A DNA stretch of 64,000 bases, taken from H111-94 sp034436045 (lineage in GTDB: Bacteria > Chloroflexota > Ktedonobacteria > Ktedonobacterales > Ktedonobacteraceae). The position numbers and the translations under genes were made by a program. Under the pieces are notes generated by a model. That model saw only the letters and a list, made by a program, of their open reading frames with translations. It was not told the origin of the DNA and searched no databases. Location of the stretch: positions 10,948 to 74,947 of the forward strand of contig DAOTVZ010000084.1 in assembly GCA_034436045.1 (NCBI GenBank), in the 5' to 3' direction. Shown here one piece after another: positions 50,541-58,762 of the stretch. Position 1 is the stretch's first letter, and every line of letters starts with the position of its first letter.

Positions 50541-51923
50541 ATGGAAGTCTCTGATATGCCGGGGGGCATAGGTGCCAGTTCCCCGACTACCGACGCAAAG
50601 CAGCGCAGGCTCTCGCTCTTTAGTATTTTTAATATTAATGCCTTCTGGTTGGCGAATAATTTTCACTGGCAGGCATTGCTGGCCGTTGTCATCCCCAGTA
50701 TGGTGGCTCATTTTCTCGACCCGGCCAATAAAAGCATCAATCTGGCTATCGTCGTCAGCGCGGGCACGTTTGTGGCTGTCGTTGTCAACCCGTTAGCAGG
50801 CGCGATCTCCGACCATGTTGGTTTTCATATGGGGCGTCGCCGTCCATTCATGCTCATCGGCACTATCGTCAATGTCATTGTGCTGGTCGTTTTTGCCTTC
50901 TCGCCCTTCTGGTTCTCTTCCGGCGTGCTGCTATTCACTTTCGCGCTCCTCTTCCTGTTACTCCAGATCAGTAATAACGTCGCTAATTCGCCCTGGAGCG
51001 CGATTATTGCTGATAAAGTACCGGGCGATCAGCGTGGGCTGGCCTCTGGTTTCTACGGTCTGCTAACGCTTATCGGCACCATTCTCGGCTCCGTGCTGGC
51101 TGGTATTGTTCTCGGCAATGGTGTTAATGCCAATAACATGCTTGTCTACCGCAACGCCGTTGTAGAGATGTTTGCTATCATCGCCGCCGTGCAGATTGTT
51201 TTCGTCGCCTATACTGTTTTTACCGTCAAAGAGGTGCCATTAGCGCCAGAAAAACGCGGTGATTTCAACCTCTTGCGCATCCTCAAACGCTTCTTCTTTA
51301 AGCCGACGCAATACCCCGACCTGTCCTGGGTGTTACTGGCGCGTTTCCTAGTGACAATGGGCATCTGGAGCGTCTATTACTTTCTCACGTACTATTTTAA
51401 TGATGTTCTTGGCGGCCCCGGCGTGCGCACCATCATCTTCAACACACCATTTAGCGGCGAGCAGTTCAATGGCGCGCTGTTCCAACCGGTGATTGTCCTG
51501 CTTGCTCTGCCTACGGCTCTACTGGCGGGCTGGGCTTCAGATCACTGGGGCCGCAAGGGGCTGGTCTATCTCTCCGGCGCGATGATGGCGATGGTTTGTG
51601 CTATCTTCATCTTCTTCCAGAACCAGTATGCCGCGCTGATCGGAGGGGCCTTCTTTGGCATCGGCTACGGAGCTTACACCAGTGTGGACTGGGCGCTGAC
51701 AACCGATGTGTTGCCACCCACTGACGAGGCTGGTAAGTATATGGGGATCTGGTCGGCGGTCGGCATTCTGCCCCAGGTCGTGGGATTGCTGATCGGAGGG
51801 GTGGTATTGCAACTCCTGAAGAGCATCCCGCACCACTTTGGTTACACATCGCTTTTCATACTGACTGTCATCTACATCGTCCTGGGAACCGTTGTTGTCA
51901 AACAGGTGAAAGGTGCGCATTGA
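50541..51923 (+). CDS. MFS transporter, GPH/sucrose-transporter-like
   Basis: A 460-residue transporter with about twelve membrane helices. Loop motifs ISDHVGFHMGRRRPF (between helices 2 and 3) and ASDHWGRKGLVYLSG are the D-x-x-G-R/K-R pattern of the major facilitator family, and HMGRRRPFMLIG resembles the sugar-proton symporter subgroup. The substrate is not predictable; a sugar, cyclitol or the product of the adjacent pathway are candidates. ATG 50541 has AAGAGG upstream; the longer frame to 50484 is not supported. Confidence 0.85.
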   Translation: MEVSDMPGGIGASSPTTDAKQRRLSLFSIFNINAFWLANNFHWQALLAVVIPSMVAHFLDPANKSINLAIVVSAGTFVAVVVNPLAGAISDHVGFHMGRRRPFMLIGTIVNVIVLVVFAFSPFWFSSGVLLFTFALLFLLLQISNNVANSPWSAIIADKVPGDQRGLASGFYGLLTLIGTILGSVLAGIVLGNGVNANNMLVYRNAVVEMFAIIAAVQIVFVAYTVFTVKEVPLAPEKRGDFNLLRILKRFFFKPTQYPDLSWVLLARFLVTMGIWSVYYFLTYYFNDVLGGPGVRTIIFNTPFSGEQFNGALFQPVIVLLALPTALLAGWASDHWGRKGLVYLSGAMMAMVCAIFIFFQNQYAALIGGAFFGIGYGAYTSVDWALTTDVLPPTDEAGKYMGIWSAVGILPQVVGLLIGGVVLQLLKSIPHHFGYTSLFILTVIYIVLGTVVVKQVKGAH

Positions 51924-52024
51924 TCTATAATAGGTATCTATCACTGCTATCCCCTTCTCTCCTGTTGTATAAGACATTGGTCATCTATAAGGTGCAGGGT
52001 AGAACGAAAATAGAGCTTGTTCGT

Positions 52025-52033
52025 TGCTACAAT
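52025..52033 (+). promoter_or_regulatory. Extended -10 promoter of the TIM-barrel protein gene
   Basis: TG-C-TACAAT (TACAAT 52028-52033), 27 bases before the ATG at 52061. Confidence 0.45.
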
Positions 52034-52060
52034 AGATACAAACACATAAGGGGATAACTC

Positions 52061-53164
52061 ATGCGACCACAAACGGAGCAAGGTGAGATAAGGAAGCGTC
52101 GCCTCGCACTGGCATTAATGGTTGTTGCCGCTGCCCTGCTCATCGTGCTGGCGGGCTATGCTGCGATTACCTATCTCTCGCCCAGGTCTTCGATAGCTCA
52201 GAAGCAGCAGCAAACACCGACATCTGCTACACGAGTGAGCGGTACCGCCGATGCCAGGGCGACGACCAGCACGCAGGTTCCATCGCCTTTGCTCTTCGGT
52301 ACCAACCTTGGCCTGTTCAATGCCAATGATCAGTTTCTCACATCAGATACAACACGTCAGATGATGCAACAGATGCATGTGCGCATCATCCGCATACCGG
52401 TACGAGATAATCTGCCGCTGAGCCTTACGATTCAGGCGGCGCAAGATGCAAAGAGTATCGGTGCGGTGCCGCTCATTGTGCTGGAAGGTATGCGCAGCCC
52501 GCAGCCGCTACAGGCCGATAGCCAGATTGTGCAGGCTATGAATGGCATCTTTGGGAATAGCGTGGTCTATTATGAATTTGGCAACGAAGATGATTGGAAT
52601 GGCCTGCCCATCGACCGCTATACGGCTGGCTGGAATCAGATCATTCCGCAGTTAAAGAAACTGGCGTTGAATGGCAAGTTCGTCGGGCCGGTCAGTTACC
52701 AGTATAGCCATGACAACCTGACGGCTTTTTTGCAAGGTGCCAATCCGCGTCCCGATGCCATTAGCTGGCACGAATATACCTGTAGCTACAAAGACCCGGC
52801 GGATCAGTGCCTTGCCAACATCGATAAATGGACAACTCATATCGCCGATGCACGAACCGTTATGCTGTCTACAATAGGCACAACGTTGCCGATTATGATT
52901 ACCGAGTGGAATTATGCCGCTGACCAATCAGTGCAGAACAATGGTCAACCCTATGCCGATAACAAATACAATAATGCAGCTTTTATGACGCAGTGGACTA
53001 CCAGAGCGTTGCAAACGCTCGCCGCGAATGGCGTCTTTGCGTCTATGCAATATACCGTCACAAATACAGCGTTGCCGCTGATTACCTACCAGGATCAGAT
53101 GACCACGCAAGGTCAGGCCTTCCAGGAAGAGTATCAAAAAATGTTTCCTACGGGCGGCAATTAG
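52061..53164 (+). CDS. Membrane-anchored extracellular TIM-barrel (clan A glycosidase-like) protein
   Basis: A 367-residue protein with an N-terminal signal anchor (LALALMVVAAALLIVLAGYAA), a Thr/Ser/Gln-rich linker and a glycoside-hydrolase-like barrel. FGTNLGLFNANDQF opens the domain. VVYYEFGNEDDW looks like the acid/base segment (asparagine-glutamate) and IMITEWNY like the nucleophile strand, as in GH39- or GH5-type enzymes. Its substrate is unknown. The stop codon lies inside a terminator hairpin. Confidence 0.75.
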   Translation: MRPQTEQGEIRKRRLALALMVVAAALLIVLAGYAAITYLSPRSSIAQKQQQTPTSATRVSGTADARATTSTQVPSPLLFGTNLGLFNANDQFLTSDTTRQMMQQMHVRIIRIPVRDNLPLSLTIQAAQDAKSIGAVPLIVLEGMRSPQPLQADSQIVQAMNGIFGNSVVYYEFGNEDDWNGLPIDRYTAGWNQIIPQLKKLALNGKFVGPVSYQYSHDNLTAFLQGANPRPDAISWHEYTCSYKDPADQCLANIDKWTTHIADARTVMLSTIGTTLPIMITEWNYAADQSVQNNGQPYADNKYNNAAFMTQWTTRALQTLAANGVFASMQYTVTNTALPLITYQDQMTTQGQAFQEEYQKMFPTGGN

Positions 53165-53170
53165 CCGCCC
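53152..53170 (+). terminator. Terminator overlapping the stop codon of the TIM-barrel gene
   Basis: GGGCGGC (53152-53158), a five-base loop, then GCCGCCC (53164-53170) and TCTTCCTC. The stem contains the last codons and stop. Confidence 0.65.
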
Positions 53171-53362
53171 TCTTCCTCTGTCACCTGGGCCTCTATGTAT
53201 TTTCCTCGTAATATCCTGAGTTTTTTTTTAGGATCAGGAACCATTTTCCCTATAGCCTCTTGAGCATCGTGTACGTTACCCTTAAGTATAAGGAAGGGTA
53301 GAGAAATGTCTGTCGTCGCTAACCTGATCTAGCATGTCGGAACCACGCTAAAGGGGGTTGCT

Positions 53363-53914
53363 ATGTTTGCACCACGACTCCTGTTGCCATTTACACATGG
53401 CATTGACGCACAGGCCATCGAATGTGTCATGCGTGTTGCGCATTATGAAGGCGCAACGCTGGTTCTGCTCTCGCTCATTGCGGTGCAGGGGGAGAAGAAA
53501 GGCCCGCGCCTGGAACATATTGAGCAATCAAAAGATATCCTCAAGTACGTCAGGACCGTGGCGCGCTGGCACCATGTACAGGTTGAGTTACACGAGGTCT
53601 ATACAAATGATCCTGTTATCGGGATCATCAGTGCCTATCAGCAACTTTCTTGTGATAGGATACTGGTCGCGGTACGCGAGCAAAAAGCTGTGCTACTGCA
53701 AACTGCCGAGCTTCGGCAATTGCTCAGGCAGTACGGCACCCGTGTCGAGATAGACCTGATCCAGTTACCACCAAAGGCAAAACCCTGGCACTATCTTTCG
53801 TCGTTTGCAAATCCTGTGCGACACACACAAACTCCTTTGCCTGCTATGAATCGGATACAGAAAGTGACAAGGATGACACAAAATATCAAAGAGGCAGAAG
53901 TTAGTAGAAGATAG
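53363..53914 (+). CDS. Usp-like domain protein
   Basis: A 183-residue protein whose first 145 residues follow the universal-stress-protein alpha/beta pattern (RLLLPFTHGIDAQAIECVMR, TLVLLSLIAV, SCDRILVAVREQ). It lacks the ATP-binding GxxGxG(S/T) motif, so it would be a non-ATP-binding member. The last 40 residues are basic and probably disordered. Start ATG 53363 has AAGGGGG upstream. Its function is unknown; it sits near a tandem Usp protein and a P-type ATPase. Confidence 0.68.
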   Translation: MFAPRLLLPFTHGIDAQAIECVMRVAHYEGATLVLLSLIAVQGEKKGPRLEHIEQSKDILKYVRTVARWHHVQVELHEVYTNDPVIGIISAYQQLSCDRILVAVREQKAVLLQTAELRQLLRQYGTRVEIDLIQLPPKAKPWHYLSSFANPVRHTQTPLPAMNRIQKVTRMTQNIKEAEVSRR

Positions 53915-54043
53915 TTGCGGTGCGGGTTGTACTATGCGCTTCGTTATGGCGAGCAAATCTGCTTTGCTGAATTGCCCTGGTGTTGACTTTGTATCTTGTT
54001 CGTCAGGTGTGAGAGCATTCATTCCTATTGATTCTTCCTCTTC

Positions 54044-56086
54044 CTAAGACATTCTGCCTGCCCGCAACGCATTCAGAATCACAATCACGTCGATCCCTTC
54101 CTGTAATATAGCACCGATGGCGGGCGGAATGTAGCCGATAGAGGCGAAGATCATGGCCATCAGGCTTAAGCCCATGCCAATCCAGATGCCCTGCCGGGCA
54201 ATATGCATCACGTGTCTGCCCAGGCGCACCGCCGTGACCACACGCTGAATATCACCAGAGAGCAGCACTGCATCCGCTGCTGTCGCGGCTGCGGTAAGTC
54301 CCTGTGTTCCCAGTGCCATCCCCAGCGAGGCCGTTGCCAGGGCAGGCGCGTCATTGATACCATCACCAACCATCAGGACGCGATGTCCCTGTGCCACCAG
54401 TTCCTGCACGCTTCGTACCTTATCTTCGGGCAAACAACGTGCCACGATACGATCAACCTGGGCTAGCTGCCCGATCTGTTGGGCGACTACCTCACCATCC
54501 CCGGTCAGCAGGACGACTTGCTTGATACCGGCCTTTTTGAGTTGTGGCACCAACTGCGTGAGTTCCTGGCGCGGCATATCTTGCAGGACAAGCAAGGCTA
54601 TGACCACGCCATCGAGGGCGACAAAGCTGCCGATCTGGCCCAGGGCGGTACGCCGCTCGCGCTCTGCCAGCAATGAAGACGGGATCTCGACGTGCAGGTG
54701 TTTCATGAAGGTGCGGTTGCCTACCGCAACCGCTATGTCCCGGAGCATGGTTACGGTGGCAGGCGTTGTCCTTTCCTCTGGGGTAAGCGAGACGGTGCCC
54801 TGGACACCTTTGCCAAACATTTCCTCGAAGTTACTGACAGTGCCTGGCGGTAGCCCACGCTCCTGAGCCGCCTCTACAACTGCGCGAGCCAGAATATGCG
54901 TGGAGAGCTGTTCGACTGAAGCGGCCAGGCGCAGAATGGTGTCTTCGCTCCTGCCGATCTGCTGCATGACGCGCTCTGTATCGGAAGTTTGTTCCTCTCG
55001 CATGATCAGCGCGGTCACCTTGGGTCTGCCCAGCGTAAGTGTGCCGGTCTTGTCGAAGACGGCAACATCGACCTCACCGAATTGTTCTATCGCGCCACCG
55101 CTTTTGACAATGATGCCGTTGCGCGCGGCCAGATCGATGCCGGACATAATAGCAATGGGGGTAGCCAGAATCAGGGGGCAAGGGGTAGCCACCACCAGCA
55201 CAGCCAGAGCGTAGACGCTGTCCTGGAACATAGCCCAGGCAGTAGCTGCCATGATCAGCGTGACGATGGTGAAGGCTACGCTATAACGATCAGCCAGACG
55301 ATGAATGGGCGCTTTCTGCTGTTGTGCTTCCTGAACCAACCTGACAATCTGGGCATATTTGCTTTCGGCACTGCGTTTCTTCGCGCGCACTTCCAGTACG
55401 CCATCCAGATTAACACTTCCAGAGAGAACCTCTGCGCCCGGCATTTTGCGTACAGGCATTGGCTCACCTGTCAGGTCGGCCTCACTGACGTTTGATGTGC
55501 CCTCGACGACCGCTCCATCGACAGGAATCAACTCGCCCGGCTTTACAACTATTTCCATTCCGATCTCGATAGCGTCAGCCGGAATATTGACAAGCTGGTC
55601 TCCTTGCCAGATATGGGCAGTGCGTGGGGCACGTTCAGCGAGCGCTGAGAGAGAACTGTGCGCTCGCCGTAAGGCATACGCCTCCAGTGCCTCGCCGCCG
55701 GAGAGCATCAAAACGATGAATGCACCCGCCAGATACTCTTGTAAAAGAAGAGAGCCGCTAATAGCGAGAATGGCGATGAAATCAACGCTGAATTCCTTGT
55801 GTATGATGTGCAGCAAGGTTTTCCAGAGCAGCGGGATGCCACCGATGAGTGTGGTAGCCAGCAAAGTCCAGTTTGCCAGTTCTCTGTGCTTGCTGAGCCA
55901 GAAGATCAAACTGAGCAGTAGAAGTGCCAGCGCGCCCAATGGAAGTGGATATCTGCTGATAACCCTCCAGGGACGCTGATACCAGTGTTGCTGGACTGCC
56001 ACTGTCATCTCCTGCATACTCATGCTGTCGTCGGCAGGATACGTATTTTGTGTATTGAGCATAATACGTGCTTTCAGGTAAATCAC
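54044..56086 (-). CDS. P1B-type heavy-metal-transporting ATPase
   Basis: A 680-residue P-type ATPase. Visible landmarks: TGEPMPV (actuator), FDKTGTLT (phosphorylated Asp), GDGINDAPAL (hinge), and about eight membrane helices. The membrane metal motif reads TPCPLILATP instead of CPC or SPC. The conserved HP dipeptide of the nucleotide domain appears as STHILARA. There is no N-terminal HMA domain. The transported ion is therefore uncertain. The GTG at 56086 overlaps the upstream stop (GTGA), suggesting coupling; ATG 56062 is the alternative. Confidence 0.9.
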   Translation of the reverse strand: MIYLKARIMLNTQNTYPADDSMSMQEMTVAVQQHWYQRPWRVISRYPLPLGALALLLLSLIFWLSKHRELANWTLLATTLIGGIPLLWKTLLHIIHKEFSVDFIAILAISGSLLLQEYLAGAFIVLMLSGGEALEAYALRRAHSSLSALAERAPRTAHIWQGDQLVNIPADAIEIGMEIVVKPGELIPVDGAVVEGTSNVSEADLTGEPMPVRKMPGAEVLSGSVNLDGVLEVRAKKRSAESKYAQIVRLVQEAQQQKAPIHRLADRYSVAFTIVTLIMAATAWAMFQDSVYALAVLVVATPCPLILATPIAIMSGIDLAARNGIIVKSGGAIEQFGEVDVAVFDKTGTLTLGRPKVTALIMREEQTSDTERVMQQIGRSEDTILRLAASVEQLSTHILARAVVEAAQERGLPPGTVSNFEEMFGKGVQGTVSLTPEERTTPATVTMLRDIAVAVGNRTFMKHLHVEIPSSLLAERERRTALGQIGSFVALDGVVIALLVLQDMPRQELTQLVPQLKKAGIKQVVLLTGDGEVVAQQIGQLAQVDRIVARCLPEDKVRSVQELVAQGHRVLMVGDGINDAPALATASLGMALGTQGLTAAATAADAVLLSGDIQRVVTAVRLGRHVMHIARQGIWIGMGLSLMAMIFASIGYIPPAIGAILQEGIDVIVILNALRAGRMS

Positions 56087-57423
56087 CCAACCAGTGCCAG
56101 GGCGGACTCCGGGCCGAGCAAGGCTTTTCTCAGCACGGCTGTGTAGATCTCATCACTGATGCCACCATTGGCCTCGTAAACGGCGATGACTCCCTCTTGT
56201 GCTCCTTGCTGAAATGTACTGGTGTACGAGACGTTCGTGATATAATGGGCAATTCCCATACCGTTGTCGCCGGTAATCCGTGCATGACCGATATCGGTAT
56301 AAAGATGGTCGTAAACCACAGCATGACCGATGACCGCTTCAAAGGCTGCACCTGTGCCTTCCAGCCTGACCGGGCTGGTGAGCATGGTACCAGCTTTGAT
56401 ATTCTCCAGTGTCAACATTGTCCCATCATTGACGGCAATAGCTATCCAGATGTTATGGATGTTACCTTCCAGACGGCTCAACGTTACCACTGCGGATGGC
56501 CCCTGTACCTGCGCGCCTTGTATAGGACTCTCCTGTACCTGGACGACCGCACTCACATCATGTGCGCCGCCGCCACTCAGAATTTTGCCGGTCACGGGGC
56601 GTTGCCAGGCGAAGAACTGTTTGGCCAGTGTCTGTGCCACCTGCACCGGGTCATTTTTCCAGCTATCCTGTCCCTGATTGACGCGGGTCTGATCCGCTTC
56701 GGCCTGGTAGCGTGTCAGGTCAGGGTAGATACCGGGGAAAGCAACCTGGAGCAAGGTGCCTTGCGCATTCGACCAGTCAAATTCGCGAAACAGGTCAGCC
56801 GTCATTGAGGCAACCGGCTTGCCAGCATTTACTGCCGAATGTGTATCGACTTCTGCTGTTAGAATGGTATTGTAGCCACTAATCTGCGCGTCACCTTTCA
56901 GTAATCCCGACAGCAGAAAGATGCGCGCTGGATGAATCGCGGTAATGTTGTTGAAGGCATAGACATCCAGTGTGCGATTGGTGTTGGTATGGCGCACTGT
57001 TACTAGAGCTTGTAAGGTGGGAGTATCCATAATGTTTGCACAACTGACACTCTCGACAGCGCGTTCTCCATTATTGGTGCCGATAATGGCATTCCAATGG
57101 GCAGTGCTGTCGATGCCTGGCGGACAAGCCTGTGGCCCTAGTACCACTCCTGGGGCTGATGTTGGCGTCGTATCCGTGCCCGCAGGAGTGGTAGTAGCTA
57201 ACGCGGTCGGTTGTGCCGTCGATGCTGCGGTCGGAGTGACCTGTGTCTGCGGCGACTCTGGCGCAAAACGTGCAATAGCATAAATCCCAATGCTTAAGAG
57301 CAGCACCAGGATGATGCCAAGCGCGATTCCGGTATATCCTCTCGGTGTTCTCGACCGTCGTGGGTCTTGCGCAGGTTGAGGCATTTTAACATTTTTATCC
57401 TGATCTGTTTGTTGAGTATTCAT
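56083..57423 (-). CDS. Membrane-anchored exported protein of unknown function
   Basis: A 446-residue protein with a basic N-terminus, one transmembrane helix near residues 31-52 (TGIALGIILVLLLSIGIYAIA), a Thr/Ala/Pro-rich linker and a large extracytoplasmic domain (QACPPGIDSTAHWNAIIGTN). The domain is rich in beta predictions and is not recognised. It is translationally coupled to the P1B ATPase on the same strand, so it may act in metal handling outside the cell. Its two cysteines (ACPPG, SCANI) could form a disulfide. Confidence 0.72.
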   Translation of the reverse strand: MNTQQTDQDKNVKMPQPAQDPRRSRTPRGYTGIALGIILVLLLSIGIYAIARFAPESPQTQVTPTAASTAQPTALATTTPAGTDTTPTSAPGVVLGPQACPPGIDSTAHWNAIIGTNNGERAVESVSCANIMDTPTLQALVTVRHTNTNRTLDVYAFNNITAIHPARIFLLSGLLKGDAQISGYNTILTAEVDTHSAVNAGKPVASMTADLFREFDWSNAQGTLLQVAFPGIYPDLTRYQAEADQTRVNQGQDSWKNDPVQVAQTLAKQFFAWQRPVTGKILSGGGAHDVSAVVQVQESPIQGAQVQGPSAVVTLSRLEGNIHNIWIAIAVNDGTMLTLENIKAGTMLTSPVRLEGTGAAFEAVIGHAVVYDHLYTDIGHARITGDNGMGIAHYITNVSYTSTFQQGAQEGVIAVYEANGGISDEIYTAVLRKALLGPESALALVG

Positions 57424-57671
57424 TGCATTACTCCTTCAAGCACCGTCTATCAGATCACAACCATGCAAAGAAAGTATAGCAGCGGTAGTTATCAAAGCTG
57501 TCTCTTTTAGAGACAAAAATCTCTCATTGTACTCACGTAAATATATGTGTGTATCTTGGGGAAGTGACGGTTTTGTGCCTTTGGCGCTGCATCCTGTGAT
57601 GCATTCGTGAGGGACAGAGCCTACACTCATGGGAAGAAGGGTCTATCAATGGTTTGAAAAGGAGAACGCTT

Positions 57672-58646
57672 GTGTTTCACCATATATTAGTTCCACTGGA
57701 TGGCTCCATACGAGCGGAACGTGCTTTACCGGTGGCAGCACAGATTGCACGAGGAACTGCTGGCTCACTTCATCTGGTGTATGTGGTCAATCCACCGATT
57801 GATTACAGTGGGGGATTATCTCCTATGCCCATTATGTCGGCAGAAACCATTGAGATAGAGACGAAGAATGCAACCTCCTATCTCAATGCGGTGGCTATGT
57901 CACCTCTGCTGGCTGGCATCCCGACGACAACTGAAGTGCAGTTTGGCGTACCTGCTGTTGGTATCCTGGCTACCGCCTCTAAATGCGCGGCTGATCTCAT
58001 CGTGTTGTGTAGTCATGGCAGAACTGGCTATACACGCTGGATACTGGGCAGTGTTGCCCACACACTGGTGCATGAGAGTCCCGTACCCCTCTTCGTGCTG
58101 CGAGAGGGCGCGTCTGATTCCCTGTTAGCACCGGATGGAAGTGCTCGTCCCTTGCGTGTACTCGTTCCGCTAGATGGCTCGGAGCTTGCCGAGGCCGCGC
58201 TTGATCCGGCAGCTTCCTTGACCGCCGCTCTGGCCGCGCCTGGGCAGGGGACTCTGTATCTGGCTCAGGTGGTCAAGGAGGTTAATCTTCCCCCATCCTC
58301 GGCTGGTGCTGCTGCGGCTTCTAGACTCAACGAGGAGGTCAAGGAGCATGCAAATGCCTATCTGGCGCAGGTGAGGGAGCAATGGCAGGCAAGAACGAAG
58401 GAGCTGAGGCTCTCGATCACTTCTTCAGTCTTGTGTGCGTCCGATGTAGCGAGCGCACTGGTAGAGCTGGCTGAGCACGGCAATGAGGGACAGAAAAGCG
58501 GAAGCGCGGCTGGCTGTGACTTGATCGCCATCTCCACACACGGTCGGCACGGGTTGCAGCGCTGGGTGATGGGCAGTGTGACAGAGCGTGTCTTGAACAC
58601 AAGCAAGCTCCCGATCTTGATTGTGCGACCACAGCAACAAGGATGA
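57672..58646 (+). CDS. Tandem universal stress protein
   Basis: A 324-residue protein made of two Usp domains. Each has the HILVPLDGS- or VLVPLDGSEL-type start and an ATP-binding GxxGx9G(S/T) motif: GRTGYTRWILGS and GRHGLQRWVMGS. Both motifs look complete, so it should bind ATP. GTG 57672 has AAGGAG nine bases upstream; the frame begins at TTG 57654, inside that site. A good terminator follows. Confidence 0.9.
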   Translation: MFHHILVPLDGSIRAERALPVAAQIARGTAGSLHLVYVVNPPIDYSGGLSPMPIMSAETIEIETKNATSYLNAVAMSPLLAGIPTTTEVQFGVPAVGILATASKCAADLIVLCSHGRTGYTRWILGSVAHTLVHESPVPLFVLREGASDSLLAPDGSARPLRVLVPLDGSELAEAALDPAASLTAALAAPGQGTLYLAQVVKEVNLPPSSAGAAAASRLNEEVKEHANAYLAQVREQWQARTKELRLSITSSVLCASDVASALVELAEHGNEGQKSGSAAGCDLIAISTHGRHGLQRWVMGSVTERVLNTSKLPILIVRPQQQG

Positions 58647-58681
58647 AGGAGAAAACGATGGAAAAAGGAAGCAATGGAGGT

Positions 58682-58712
58682 AGGAGCCTGGAATAATGTT
58701 TTTCAGGCTCCT
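58682..58712 (+). terminator. Terminator of the tandem Usp gene
   Basis: AGGAGCCTG (58682-58690) pairs perfectly with CAGGCTCCT (58704-58712) over a 13-base, T-rich loop, and TGCTTTCT follows. GGAAGCA and TGCTTTC extend the stem. Confidence 0.65.
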
Positions 58713-58762
58713 TGCTTTCTAACGTTATATGAGGCGTCCTTTTTAGAAAAGGGAGATATCTG

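Noticed and set aside
57498..57560. Possible regulatory element before the tandem Usp gene
   Set aside because: AT-rich, with no hexamer pair or palindrome that I could defend.
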